A stretch of DNA of 64,000 nt from Mya arenaria (lineage: Eukaryota > Mollusca > Bivalvia > Myida > Myidae). The stretch is from NCBI RefSeq assembly GCF_026914265.1, contig NC_069127.1, positions 23,326,637 to 23,390,636 on the forward strand, in the 5' to 3' direction. This document shows positions 50,079-61,897 of the stretch, one piece after another. Below the pieces are notes generated by a model. It saw only the letters and a program-made list of their open reading frames with translations. It was not told the DNA's origin and did not search any database. Position 1 is the stretch's first letter; every line of letters begins with the position of its first letter. The position numbers and the translations under genes were made by a program.

Positions 50079-50269
50079 GTATGCAAAGTAAATGATTAAA
50101 TATAATTGTTAAATATATACCTGTTTGGGATTGAGTCGAGAGGTGGGAACTTTGGAAAAAAACGAACCGCCGATGGAAGAAGTCGGAGAATAATGATTTG
50201 ACGAAGTATATATATAATAATTGTTCCTTGTGGGGGTGTAGGAATTTTAAACCAAGCCAGACATTGCGA

Positions 50270-50460
50270 ACATACTATAAAACGTCAGACGAGAACGAAG
50301 TCAGAACGCTATGTATTTTGACAGAAGTTACGTGACTTCTGCAGCAAAGCTTTGGAATTCTTTTCCAGGAGGAATAAACGACTCTGACACGTATGCTTCT
50401 GTTAAAAGAGCCCCAAATACACACTTTATTGATCGATATATGGGAATTAATTATAAACAG
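50270..50460 (+). pseudogene. LINE ORF2 C-terminal fragment (probable)
   Basis: Encodes TIKRQTRTKSERYVFDRSYV, then TSAAKLWNSFPGGINDSDTY and VKRAPNTHFIDRYMG. The A-x-x-LWNSLP...I-x-x-S/D-S...FK-x-x-L pattern is the usual last segment of many LINE reverse-transcriptase polyproteins. No reverse transcriptase is found upstream, so this is a 5'-truncated insertion. The element type differs from the minus-strand LINE, whose C-terminus is a zinc knuckle. Confidence 0.5.
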
Positions 50461-50496
50461 AAACCTCCACTTGTCAGTTTTATTTATTTTTTTTAG

Positions 50497-53227
50497 AGTT
50501 CGGAAGATATACTACTGTTCTGTATGTCAATTTAACGTGTTGTAACAATGTTTCAAGAAGACATGCTTTTGTTTATGTTTCTTCCATTTTAAGTTGTATA
50601 CGATCTAAAAGATCAAATGGATTTGAACTTTTTGGTACCATTTAATAACAACTCAGGTTTTATACACTTCGTGATAATTCAACTATTTTGTAGTGCTTCA
50701 GTGTTGCCTTTTATCGTTTGTTGTATTTGATACCTATTTTCTACGTTGTTTGTATGTAGCCGTATATTAGTTCCATTAAACGGGGTTTATGTTAAAAGTT
50801 TTGGCTACTGAGCTTATTTCTGTAGTTTGTTAAGCACTTTTGAACGCATTGATTTTACGATGTTATGAGGGTATAATAATGATATAACTAGAATGATAAC
50901 ATATCGATAACTAAGATTCGTTTTTCGTCACAGACAGTGTCAGTGAAACCGATTTCGTCAAAGTATGATGGATTTGCTCTTTCTATGAGTTGGACATCGG
51001 TCTGACTTGTGTTATCATTACACTCTTTAAAACATTTTGGTTGAACATCACGAATGTATACCACCTACTTTTTTTCCATAGCAATATCTGAATAAAGCAC
51101 GAAAAAATATTTGAATCAATCCTTGTAATTATAGCATTTTCTGTATTGTTATCAATTCTTCCATCGGAATAGTTACACTATGTGATACAAATACGATCAA
51201 GCACACAACCACAGCAACACAATAGTCTAGTAAAACGAATTCCGGTAAAGCTTTAAACCAATAAAAGGAACAACACATCAATTAAAGTTTTGTGTTACTA
51301 AAAAGTATTGACTTTAGGTTTTTCTCTGAGTATTGTAATTATTTTCTTCCTGTTAGGTCTACTAATATAATTAGTTTAGAAAAAAATTAGAAAAAAAAAC
51401 AATTAATACCAACCATACATATATGTAAAAAGTACTCGTACCTGGATTTGAATGAAAACTTAAAACCATCCAAGACATAAAAACACAACGTACTAAAAAA
51501 CATTTCCTCATCATAAATGGTTTATGTACATAATCCAAACTGCATGTATTTATGTATGAATGCTTAAAAGTTATCGCCTTCAACCGGAAGATAATATGGA
51601 TTTATACAGCGAACAAAGCTGACTGTTGTTAGAAGTTGATAAACTATCTCGATTTAAAACTGTATGGTTCCGTGTTTTGAAAAAGATAGATGTTTAAGCT
51701 CTATGTAACGATTTTCACAATTTCTAAAATCAAAGTTTCACCTGTAAACTTATTTGTCGTGTTAACCGCTATTTTTAAATTCATGCAAATATATAGGATA
51801 ATTAAAGATATTACTGAAAGGTACGACTAAAGCTGTAAGTTTAACTGATTTAAACACGGCAAATATTCAATGTTGAGAAATACTGCTTCAGATGGTGCAA
51901 TTGATGATATAAATAGGGTTATTTTCAACAATATATGTTTAATATCGATGGTAAATCAGTCCTTCATCCAGTAAAGGCAACAGTAACTCAAGTTAGCGAA
52001 CTGTTGTGTTGTATATCCCTGTTAAACATTTATAAACTCATAAACTTCAAGCGGAGATCCAACTATCGTGAGTGACTGTAGCCTTAACTGAACGCAGGGC
52101 TGGTCCTAATTCATTTAATAATTGAAAACAATATCTTTTGTTTTATGATTTGTATAATAAAATTAATCAAGGGAACTTTATTTAATTGTCTCTATCTAGA
52201 GTTATTCAGATTATAGCATTTCAAACAATTTATGAGGTAAACTTAAGTTCAGGTTACACGTGAAAGTAAGTATTTCATTTTAATGGGAATATTTGATTGA
52301 TTAGCGAGCTATACAAGTTTGAAACAAATGGATTCACATTCTAGGCAAGTGATATAAATATAAAAAAAGATAAATATATTTTATAAGTTTTGGAATCATT
52401 TCGGCTTAACATTGAGCCATAATAGCTAGAAAAATATACGATAGCTTATTTATTTAATTGTTTTTTTCGGTTCCTATTTTGTTAGGCTTTTTGGGATGTA
52501 CAGTGATACATTCATTATGATACTTATTAACAGTTTGATATGTATAAGTCCATCGTTCTTCGTAGAGGTATGCGTTTAAAAGTCTAGTTTCATCTGCGCT
52601 CTAAGAGGAACTGTGTATTTTCCTTTGATATTTCTGACATGCATTTTAGAATAAACAAGATTTTCATAGAATTCTAGTGTAAGTTCCAGAAGATTTATGT
52701 TCTCGGGCAATTTCATTTTGTATATTCGGTCATACTCATCTCATCTGGAGTCTTTGGAAATGATAAGATGCATTTTTTTGTTTATACATATTGAAGCAAG
52801 TGCAAGTTTGAGTACTCATAAACAAGTTATAGCCTAAGTCAGCGCTAAATTCACTGATTATCCCAAGGCAGTAACCCAAACAATTTCTAATAAATAAGTT
52901 TAAGGCATGTTGTATTGGTGGCAGATTTGGCATTGATACCTAAACATTTATTCGGCTAACAATGATAGACTTTCGTCAATGGTTGCTGAAACCTTTCCAC
53001 TTTTGTCTTGATCCTTGGTATCGAGAAGGCATTGATACCAACGATATTTGATTGCAACTACCACTGCTCTTTTCAGACGTATTGAATTGGTCGCTTATTT
53101 ATTGGTAGCAATAGGGCCTTGGTCTCAAATAACAATGATCATTAGAAAGCGATAATGTATAAGTCTCGAACAAAACGCGCATTTGCGATAGCACATCTGT
53201 CCCAAACAACAACGCACATTTATAGTA
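50497..53227. other. Mostly unrecognised; contains candidate signal exon
   Basis: AT-rich. Apart from the possible receptor first exon (51442-51514) nothing is supported. The last 120 bp before 53228 hold decayed edge copies of the 39-bp minisatellite. Confidence 0.4.
51442..51514 (-). CDS. Candidate signal-peptide exon of the Ig/FN3 receptor
   Basis: The minus strand encodes MMRKCFLVRCVFMSWMVLSF, then HSNP and a G that opens the next codon, at the donor CCAG|GTACGA. It has a basic start, a mostly hydrophobic core (with one Arg) and a phase-1 donor, the phase needed to join the V-like Ig exon at 44592. No better signal exon was seen between them. The 6.8-kb intron would contain the (TAC)181 tract and foldback copy 2. 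The start is the first of two adjacent ATGs. Transcript evidence is lacking. Confidence 0.38.
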
Positions 53228-56200
53228 ATAAGGCATTGGTCCTATACACAACGCTCAATGGCAGAGATAAGGCATTGGTCCCTTACACAACGCTCAATGG
53301 TAGAGCTAAGGCATTGGTCCCTTACATAACGCTCAATGGAAGAGATAAGGAATTGGTTCCTTACACAACGCTTAATGGTAGAGATAAGGCATTGGTTCAT
53401 TAAACAACGCTCAATGGCAGAGATAAGGCATTGGTCCCTTACAAAACGTTCAATGGTAGATATAAGGTATTGGTTCCTTAAACAACGCTCAATGGTAGAG
53501 ATAAGGCATTAGTTCCATACACAACGCTTAATGGTAGAGATAAGGCATTGGTTCATTAAACAACGCTCAATGGCAGAGATAGGGCGTTGGTCCCTTACAC
53601 AACGTTCAATGGTAAATATAAGGTAATGGTTCCTTACACAACACTTAATGGTAGAGATAAGGCATTGGTTCCTTACACAACGTTCAATGGCAGAGATAAG
53701 GCATTGGTCCCTTACACAACGCTCAGTGGCAGAGATAAGGCATTGGTTCCTTACACAACGCTCAATGGCAGAGATAAGGCATTGGTTCCTTACACAACGC
53801 TCAATAGCAGAGATAAGGCATTGGTTCCTTACACAACGTTCAATGGCAGAGATAAGGCATTGGTCCCTTACACAACGTTTAATGGCAGAGATAAGGCATT
53901 GGTTCCTTACATAACGTACAATGGCAGAGATAAGGCATTGGTTCCTTACACAACGTTCAATGGCAGAGATAAGGCATTGGTTCCTAACACAACGTTTAAT
54001 AGCAGAGATAAGGCATTGGTCCCTTACACAACGCTCAATGGCAGAGATAAGGCATTGGTTCCTTACACAACGCTCAATGGCAGAGATAAGGCATTGCTTC
54101 CTTACACAACGTTCAATGGCAGATATAAGGTATTGGTTCCTTAAACAACGTACAATGGCAGAGATAAGGCATTTGTTACATACACAACGTTCAATGGCAG
54201 ATATACGGCTTTGGTTCCTTACACAACGCTCAATGGTAGAGATAATGCATTGGTCCCTTACAAAACTCTTAATGGTGGAGATAAGGCAATGGTCCCTTCC
54301 ACAACGTTCAATGGCAGAGATAAGGCATTGGTCCCTTACATAACGCTAAATGGTAGATATAAGGCGTTGGTCCCTTACATAACGCTTAATGGTAGATATA
54401 GGGCGTTGGTCCCTTACATAACGTTTAATGGTAGAAATAAGGCGTTGGTCCCTTCCACAACGTTCAATGGCAGATATAAGGTATTGGTTCCTTACACAAC
54501 GTTAAATGGCAGAGATAAGGCATTGGTCCCTTACATAACGCTTAATGGTAGAGAAAAGGCATTGGTCCCTTCCACAACGTTCAATGGCAGATATAAGGTA
54601 TTGGTTCCTTACACAACGTTCAATGGCAAAGATAAGGCATTGGTCCCTTACACAACGCTCAATGGTAAAGATAAGGCATTGGTCCCTTACACAACGCTCA
54701 ATGGCAGAGATAAGGCATTGGTTCCTTACACAACGCTCAATAGCAGAGATAAGGCATTGGTTCCTTACACAATGCTCAATGGCAGAGATAAGGCATTGGT
54801 TCCTAACACAACGTTTAATAGCAGAGATAAGGCATTGGTCCCTTACACAACGCTCAATGGCACAGATTAGGCATTGGTCCCTTACACAACGTTTAATAGC
54901 AGAGATAAGGCATTGGTCCCTTACACAACGTTCAATGGCAGAGATAAGGCATTGGTTCCTAACACAACGTTTAATAGCAGAGATAAGGCATTGGTCCCTT
55001 ACACAACGTTCAATGGCAGAGATAAGGCATTGGTTCCTAACACAACGTTTAATAGCAGAGATAAGGCATTGGTCTCTTACACAACGCTCAATGGCAGAGA
55101 TAAGGCATTGGTTCCTTACACAACGCTCAATGGCAGAGATAAGGCATTGCTTCCTTCCACAACGTTCAATGGCAGATATAAGGTATTGGTTCCTTAAACA
55201 ACGTACAATGGCAGAGATAAGGCATTTGTTCCATACACAACGTTCAATGGCAGATATACGGCTTTGGTTCCTTACACAACGCTCAATGGTAGAGATAATG
55301 CATTGGTCCCTTACAAAACTCTTAATGGTGGAGATAAGGCAATGGTCCCTTCCACAACGTTCAATGGCAGAGATAAGGCATTGGTCCCTTACATAACGCT
55401 TAATGGTAGATATAAGGCGTTGGTCCCTTACATAACGCTTAATGGTAGATATAGGGCGTTGGTCCCTTACATAACGTTTAATGGTAGAAATAAGGCGTTG
55501 GTCCCTTCCACAACGTTCAATGGCAGATATAAGGTATTGGTTCCTTACACAACGTTAAATGGCAGAGATAAGGCATTGGTCCCTTACATAACGCTTAATG
55601 GTAGAGAAAAGGCATTGGTCCCTTCCACAACGTTCAATGGCAGATATAAGGTATTGGTTCCTTACACAACGTTCAATGGCAAAGATAAGGCATTGGTCCC
55701 TTACACAACGCTCAATGGTAAAGATAAGGCATTGGTCCCTTACATAACGCTTAATGGCAGAGATAAGGCATTGGTCCCTTACACAACGCTCAATGGCAGA
55801 GATAAGGCATTGGTTCCTTACACAACGCTCAATGGCAGAGATAAGGCATTGGTTCCTTACACAACGCTCAATGGCAGAGATAAGGCATTGGTTCCTTACA
55901 CAACGTTCAATGGCAGAGATAAGGCATTGGTCCCTTACACAACGTTTAATAGCAGAGATAAGGCATTGGTCCCTTACACAACGTTTAATGGCAGAGATAA
56001 GGCATTGGTTCCTTACATAACGTACAATGGCAGAGATAAGGCATTGGTTCCTTACACAACGTTCAATGGCAGAGATAAGGCATTGGTTCCTAACACAACG
56101 TTTAATAGCAGAGATAAGGCATTGGTCCCTTACACAACGCTCAATGGCAGAGATAAGGCATTGGTTCCTTACACAACGCTCAATGGCAGAGATAAGGCAT

Positions 56201-57756
56201 TGCTTCCTTCCACAACGTTCAATGGCAGATATAAGGTATTGGTTCCTTAAACAATGTACAATGGCAGAGATAAGGCATTTGTTCCATACACAACGTTCAA
56301 TGGCAGATATACGGCTTTGGTTCCTTACACAACGCTCAATGGTAGAGATAATGCATTGGTCCCTTACAAAACTCTTAATGGTGGAGATAAGGCAATGGTC
56401 CCTTCCACAACGTTCAATGGCAGAGATAAGGCATTGGTCCCTTACACAACGCTCAATGGTAGAGATAAGGCATTGGTCCCTTACATAACGCTTAATGGTA
56501 GAGATAAGGCATTGGTCCCTTCCACAACGCTCAATGGTAGATATAAGGCATTGGTCCCTTCCACAACGTTAAATGGCAGAGATAAGGTATTGGTTCCTTA
56601 CACAACATTCAATGGCAGAGATAAGGCATTGGTCCCTTACACAACGCTCAATGGTAGAGATAAGGCATTGGTCCCTTACATAACGCTTAATGGTAGAGAT
56701 AAGGCATTGGTCCCTTTCCCAACGCTTAATGGTAGATATAAAACATTGGTTCATTAAACAACGCTCAATGGCAGAGATAAGGCATTGGTCCCTTAAATAA
56801 CGCTTAATGGTAGAGATAAGGCATTGGTCCCTTCCACAACGCTCAATGGTAGATATAAGGTATTGGTTCCTTACACAACGTTCAATGGTAGAGATAAGGC
56901 ATTGGTCCCTTACATAACGCTTAATGGTAGAGATAAGGCATTGGTCCCTTCCACAACGTTAAATTGCAGAGAAAAGGCATTGGTCCCTTACATTACGCTT
57001 AATGGTAGAGATAAGGCATTGGTTTCTTACACAACATTCAATAGCAGAGAAAAGGCATTGGTCCCTTACAAAACGTTCATTAGCAGAGATAAGGCATTGG
57101 TTCCTTACACAACGTTCAATGGCAAAGATAAGGCATTAGTCCCTTACACAACGCTCAATGGTAGAGATAAGGCATTTGTCTCTTACATAACGCTAAATGG
57201 CAGAGATAGGGCATTGATCCCTTACACAACGTTCAATGGTAGAGATAAGGCATTGGTCCCTTACACAACACTCAATGGTAGAGATAAGGCATTGGTCCCT
57301 TACACAACGTTCAATGGTAGAGATAAGGCATTTGTTCCTTACACAACGCTCAATGGCAGAGATAAGGCATTGGCCCCTTACACAACGCTCAATGGTAGAG
57401 ATAAGGCATTGGTCCATTACACAACACTCAATGTAAGAGATAAGGCATTTGTTACTTTCACAACGCTCAATGGTAGAGATAAGGCATTGGTCCCTTACAC
57501 AACGCTCAATGGTAGAGATAAGGCATTTGTTCCTTACACAACACGCAATGGCAGAGATAAGGCATTGGTCCCTTACACAACACTCAATGGTAGAGATAAG
57601 GCATTGGTCCCTTACACAACACTCAATGGTAGAGATAAGGCATTGGTCCCTTACACAACGTTTAATGGTAGAGATAAAGCATTTGTTCCTTACACAACGC
57701 TCAATGGCAGAGATAAGGCATTGGCCCCTTACACAACGCTCAATGGCAGAGATAAT
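53228..57756. repeat. 39-bp minisatellite, ~116 units, with 1053-bp higher-order repeat
   Basis: The consensus unit runs ACAACGCTCAATGGCAGAGA then TAAGGCATTGGTCCCTTAC (39 bp). Because 39 is 13 codons, two plus-strand frames stay open for long runs: TTLNGRDKALVPY repeated up to 328 residues, and QRSMAEIRHWFLT. Stops arise wherever TAC becomes TAA. Marker variants (ACGTACAATGG after TTAA, then ATATACGGC, then a GGTGGAGATAAGGCAATGG unit) recur at 54145, 55198 and 56251, exactly 1053 bp (27 units) apart. No promoter, splice site or signal peptide supports translation. Confidence 0.96.
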
Positions 57757-58407
57757 TTAAAGGCCCGGTCACACCGCAAGAACTTTGCTGGAGCGTTCCT
57801 GGAACGGTAAAAAAAATCATCACCGCTCGTGACTTATCACCAGAAGTTGGCCCCCGTTAAGGCAACGCCGTATACGCTCGGCTACCGCTTATGGTCCCTC
57901 CTACCGCTCCGAACGATTTGAGCTGCACAAAATATTGCGAGCGGTGAGGAGCGGGCAATTTTCCGCTCCAGCAAAGTTCACCACCGCTCCAACAACGCCC
58001 AGTCAAAGTTTGGCACCGCTAGACGCAAGTTCGTGAACGCTTGGGTCCGCTAGGCCAACGCAGAAATCTTGAACGCTGGACCACCGCTGCTTCGCCAGCT
58101 TTGCCCGGGCGGTGATTAAACGTTGCACAAACTTTGGTGAAGCGGTTGTAAGCGTTTTACGATAGACACGGGATTGCTGCAACGGTGTCGGGCGTTGAAG
58201 CAGCGATCCATTGCGGTGATGAACTTTGGTTTGGCGTTGGTATGGAGGTGTCGAAGCGGGACCAGAATTTGGCTATAAATACGGGGAGAAATGAACCAGG
58301 AGCCCATTTGGAATCGAGCTGCCGTTGAGTGCAGACCTCATTTACATCGAATTTGCTCAAAGTTACAGTAAAACTGTAAGACTTGCTGAGATGCTGAGAG
58401 ACTTGCG

Positions 58408-59033
58408 ATGATTGGTGCACTAGTCCAGCAGCAGAATCAGAACCTCCTCAGATTGCAACAAGCTATTGACAGAAGGAGAAGAGAGAGAAGAAGGAGAGAC
58501 AGAGTTGTGTGGGTCAGACAGTGGATACTGAGAAGGCCTGAACATGGACTGTATGACAAGCTGATGGTGGAGCTGAGGAATGAGGATCCACGAGCCTTCC
58601 AGCACTTCATGAGGATGCCACCAGCCATGTTTGATGAAGTTGTACAGAGGCTGATCCCCATATTGACCAAGCAAGACACCAATTACCGAGCAAGCCTGGA
58701 ACCTGGTCTCAAAGTGGCAATCACCCTACGGCACCTGACCTCTGGTAACACCTAAAGAAACATGCAATACGCCTGGAGGGTTCCCCACAACACCATCAGT
58801 GTGGTAGTCAGAGAAGTGGTAAAGGCCACCATTGAGGAGTACACAGATGAACTCTTGTTTTGCCCAACAACTGAACAAGGATGGAGAGACCTGGCTGACC
58901 AATGATACCAGAGATGGAACTTTCCCCACACAGTTGGTGCCATTGATGGCAAGCACGTGGCCTGTAAAGCTCCTCGTAACTCTGGCTCAGAATTATACAA
59001 CTATACAACCAGTGGGCCACATATATTTACCTG
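58408..59033 (+). pseudogene. HARBI1-like Harbinger nuclease (broken, truncated)
   Basis: One frame runs from 58408 with an Arg-rich N-terminus (RRRRERRRRDR), GLYDKLMVELRNEDPRAF, then LEPGLKVAITLRHLTSG. Beyond a stop at 58753-58755 come MQYAWRVPHNTIS and FCPTTEQGW. After a second stop at 58903-58905 come [20 protein letters not shown]; the Asp codon at 58945-58947 is the first of the DDE triad. The remaining catalytic Asp and Glu are gone through the internal deletion. Intact nucleases are about 350-400 residues. Confidence 0.87.
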
Positions 59034-59127
59034 ACTCCATTGGTTCAGCTGCCTGCTCAGTAATGATCTTCTTTGAGGCTGCTGCCTTTCCTTCTCCAGC
59101 CTTCCTCTTCTTTTGTCCACGTGGCAT
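58993..59127 (-). pseudogene. N-terminal stub of the Harbinger second (DNA-binding) ORF
   Basis: The minus strand starts MPRGQKKRKAGEGKAAASKK and continues [13 protein letters not shown] before reaching the deletion junction and a stop at 58993-58995 (44 codons). Harbinger elements carry a Myb/SANT-like second protein, often convergent to the nuclease. The basic start and position fit, but the domain itself is deleted. Confidence 0.5.
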
Positions 59128-59486
59128 GATGAACTTCAACTATCGACTTCTATCAAAAATATATCAGAACTTCTATCAAAGCTATCCGTTCAGCTCCGTA
59201 GTCAAAAGCGGTATGCCGCTAAACCAACTTTAAACCCCCGCCAAGCCAACGCCCGCATGCACAGAACGCCACTCTATCAACGCTCGCGTCACCGCTAAAC
59301 CAACGCTCGCTACCGTTAAGCCAACGCTATAGCAACGCCGGCTTCAGCGGTGCACCGCTAAGGCAACGCCCGTGTTTTCGATTTTTCCCCATTTTGTGCG
59401 CGGTGACGAGCGTTGTCGAAATTCGGTCCCCTCTCTCTACCGTTCAATGAACGCTCCAACAAAGTTCGGGCGGTGTGACCGGGCCT

Positions 59487-59640
59487 TTACACAACGTTCA
59501 ATGATAGAGATAAGGCATTTGCCCCTTACACAACAATCGATAGTAGAAACAGGGTGTTGGTCTTATACAAGAACGTTCTTTGGTAAACGATAAGGCATTA
59601 TTCTCTTACAGCTCATGACGTTCAATGTCACCGATATTCT
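59487..59640. repeat. Distal remnant of the 39-bp minisatellite
   Basis: Units resume right after the transposon (ACACAACGTTCAATGATAGAG) and decay over about 150 bp. Confidence 0.85.
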
Positions 59641-61771
59641 TCATTCTTATCTTTAGTGGTCTTGATATTGAGCTTTTTTATACAATAAACAGCTGTATAT
59701 GATTGCGGTTTTAAACTGAACCAAACTCATTGATATAAATTAATGAAAATGTACTTCTCAGGTGAACATCTTTGATAAAACATAAGGTACACATGAAACA
59801 AATCACAAGCTTAATGTATGTTTATACATAATAACATTATACAAAATGCTAGATGAATGTTTGTGATCTTGGCCGTGTTCGTAATGTGGGAATATTATGC
59901 ATGGATATGATATACTTGACTTGCTTCATTTATTCATTTACATATCGGAACATTCTAACAATCATCAGTTGTTTATGCATAATAGAATGCATTAAATAGT
60001 AGTTTTGATATTGATATATAAATTTCCGAAATATTCTAAACTTCTAAAAAGATATCTCAATGGGTATTTGAATACGTTTTAAATACATACAAAGGAAAAT
60101 TAGGCCATTATTTCTTTATACCCTCCAAAATGCTTTGGTTTGTATATTTGAACAACAATCAGTAGATTTTTCCTTTTCCAGATTCTTCGCATGAGTCCAA
60201 TTCTTTAAACACCTCATCAAAATACAGTTGAGTCTCATTGGATGGCATTATATCTGTAACAACATCCACCTAGTATGGGAACATTACCACTGACCGCCGG
60301 TTTGGTAGATAGAAGAGCGACAAACTAATAAATCATATAAATGTGTTAATCTTAACGCCAACTATAATCTTAAAAGAAAAACAAGTTTAAATATCGTCGT
60401 CAGAATACGTATGATTCATTTAGAATTTACTGATGTTTACAACACCGTGCGAGAATTATGTTACCTTTATCCGTGGTATAATGCATGATTTGTGTGAATC
60501 GTTGAGTATCAGATTACGTTTACAAATGAAATCATCGAACCGGGAATGGATCGCATACAAATCCGGAAGAGAAATATATATAAAGCAATCAATATCGTTA
60601 CCTGAATTTTGTCAACTTTGTTTATTCTACTAAGTTTGAATAAAGTAATATGTGTTTCTTTAAGCAATCGACTCACACTTTATGAAATGAAATTTATAGA
60701 ATGGATAGTTCATATAATAACTGTTTAACTTCATTATGGATACTCTTTATACTGAGTTCAACAAAATATAGTAAAGGTAAGCATATATGCTTTCGTTTAG
60801 ATATGATTCACTGTGCATAACATGTCAACAGACAATTGTATATCGGTGCTTACCGAGTATAAACGGTTAGTTCCTCGTAGATACCGAGCAAGGAATTTTA
60901 CGACATCGTATATTAAATAAGATATTCTACGTCTGGAATGGGAGATAAAACTGACATAATGTATCTTCTCAAATACACTGACGTACGTTGTAATGATAGG
61001 CAGTTATTTAGTATCTTTACGCTGTCTGCGTATTAGCCAAACCATAGTGTCTGAAAATTTGAACAGCTAAGTTGATGGTTATCTCAAGTACAGAATAAGA
61101 AATCCCGTGACTGAAAGAGTTCTCACATGGGTCACCACGGGTAATGAAACCCTTGTCCAAAATGTCAACTTGATGGACTATTTTAGAACGATGCTACGCT
61201 GAATTTTTTACCAATGATTTCTTCATTAAAATACAAGCAATTCAAAAATATTCACAAGTGTAGAAGCAGAAAAAAGCATAGTCTTGTTGATGATAAGACA
61301 TATTTACATATCGTTTCTGTCAACAAAAATTAACGTCACTAACTTGTTTCTTTACGTCGTCTTTGACCCTTGATGACCCATGTGAGATCCCTTCGCGTTA
61401 ATCCCCACTCTGAAGTAATTAATTATGTTTGCTCACATTGTCGAATTAAGCAATACATATCATGTTGATTTAGGCCTCTTTAAAACTTATCAGTACCCTA
61501 ATACCTAGAGTAATTACCTGCTGACAAACGTCTTAAAATGTATGCTGATCTCAACCAAAACAACCCAAATAAACTCTATAATTAACGTTGGATAACTTTG
61601 CCATGACCGTAGATGTTGTCGTGATGGTGTCGGATTTCACCCCTAAATGTCCCGGCTTCGTCTCTGTCTGTGCCGGTGACACCTTTAGTTTATTTTTGTT
61701 GATATAAAACTAATTATATGACTAAACTTTCTCACAAACAGTGATTATTATAATCTTTATTTCATTGGCAG
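59641..61771. other. Intergenic or intron, nothing recognised
   Basis: AT-rich. It ends in the acceptor TTTATTTCATTGGCAG at 61771. A short GC-richer stretch at 61610-61690 has no supported frame. Confidence 0.4.
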
Positions 61772-61897
61772 CCGACAGATGCTCTTTTGAAGCGGGTACG
61801 TGTGAGTGGAGGAATGTCCAAGAAAGAGATCACTTTGACTGGGGCGTGGGAGATTGTAGACATTTTATAGACACGAACACGGACGAAAATAAAACTG
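61772..61897 (+). CDS. Exon: first part of a MAM domain
   Basis: 126 nt, phase 1-1, acceptor CATTGGCAG, donor ACTG|GTACAA. It encodes CSFEAGTCEWRNVQERDHFD, then WGVGDCRHFIDTNTDENKTG. The C-x-F-E-x-G-x-C-x-W opening and D-F-D-W-type segment are diagnostic for the start of a MAM domain (about 160 residues). MAM domains mediate adhesion in secreted and membrane proteins. The rest of the domain was not found in the remaining 2.1 kb, so further exons probably lie beyond the window. Confidence 0.85.

Larger units (their letters stand above)
57760..59486 (+). mobile_element. PIF/Harbinger DNA transposon, internally deleted, inside the minisatellite
   Basis: The ends are complementary over 19 bp exactly (AAAGGCCCGGTCACACCGC) and imperfectly to about 45 bp. 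Both are bordered by TTA, matching the TWA target preference of PIF/Harbinger. Inside are a HARBI1-like nuclease fragment (plus) and the N-terminal start of a second, convergent ORF (minus), abutting at an internal deletion. Subterminal regions are rich in ACCGCT/AACGCT words. Minisatellite units resume on the far side, so it inserted after the array formed. Confidence 0.9.

Noticed and set aside
53155..53403. Start of the 39-bp repeat as a gene with an N-terminal leader
   Set aside because: The leader is non-hydrophobic decayed repeat; no promoter or splice signal, and stops recur between runs.
61610..61700. Possible exon in GC-richer sequence upstream of the MAM exon
   Set aside because: No frame shows a domain and splice sites are weak on both strands.
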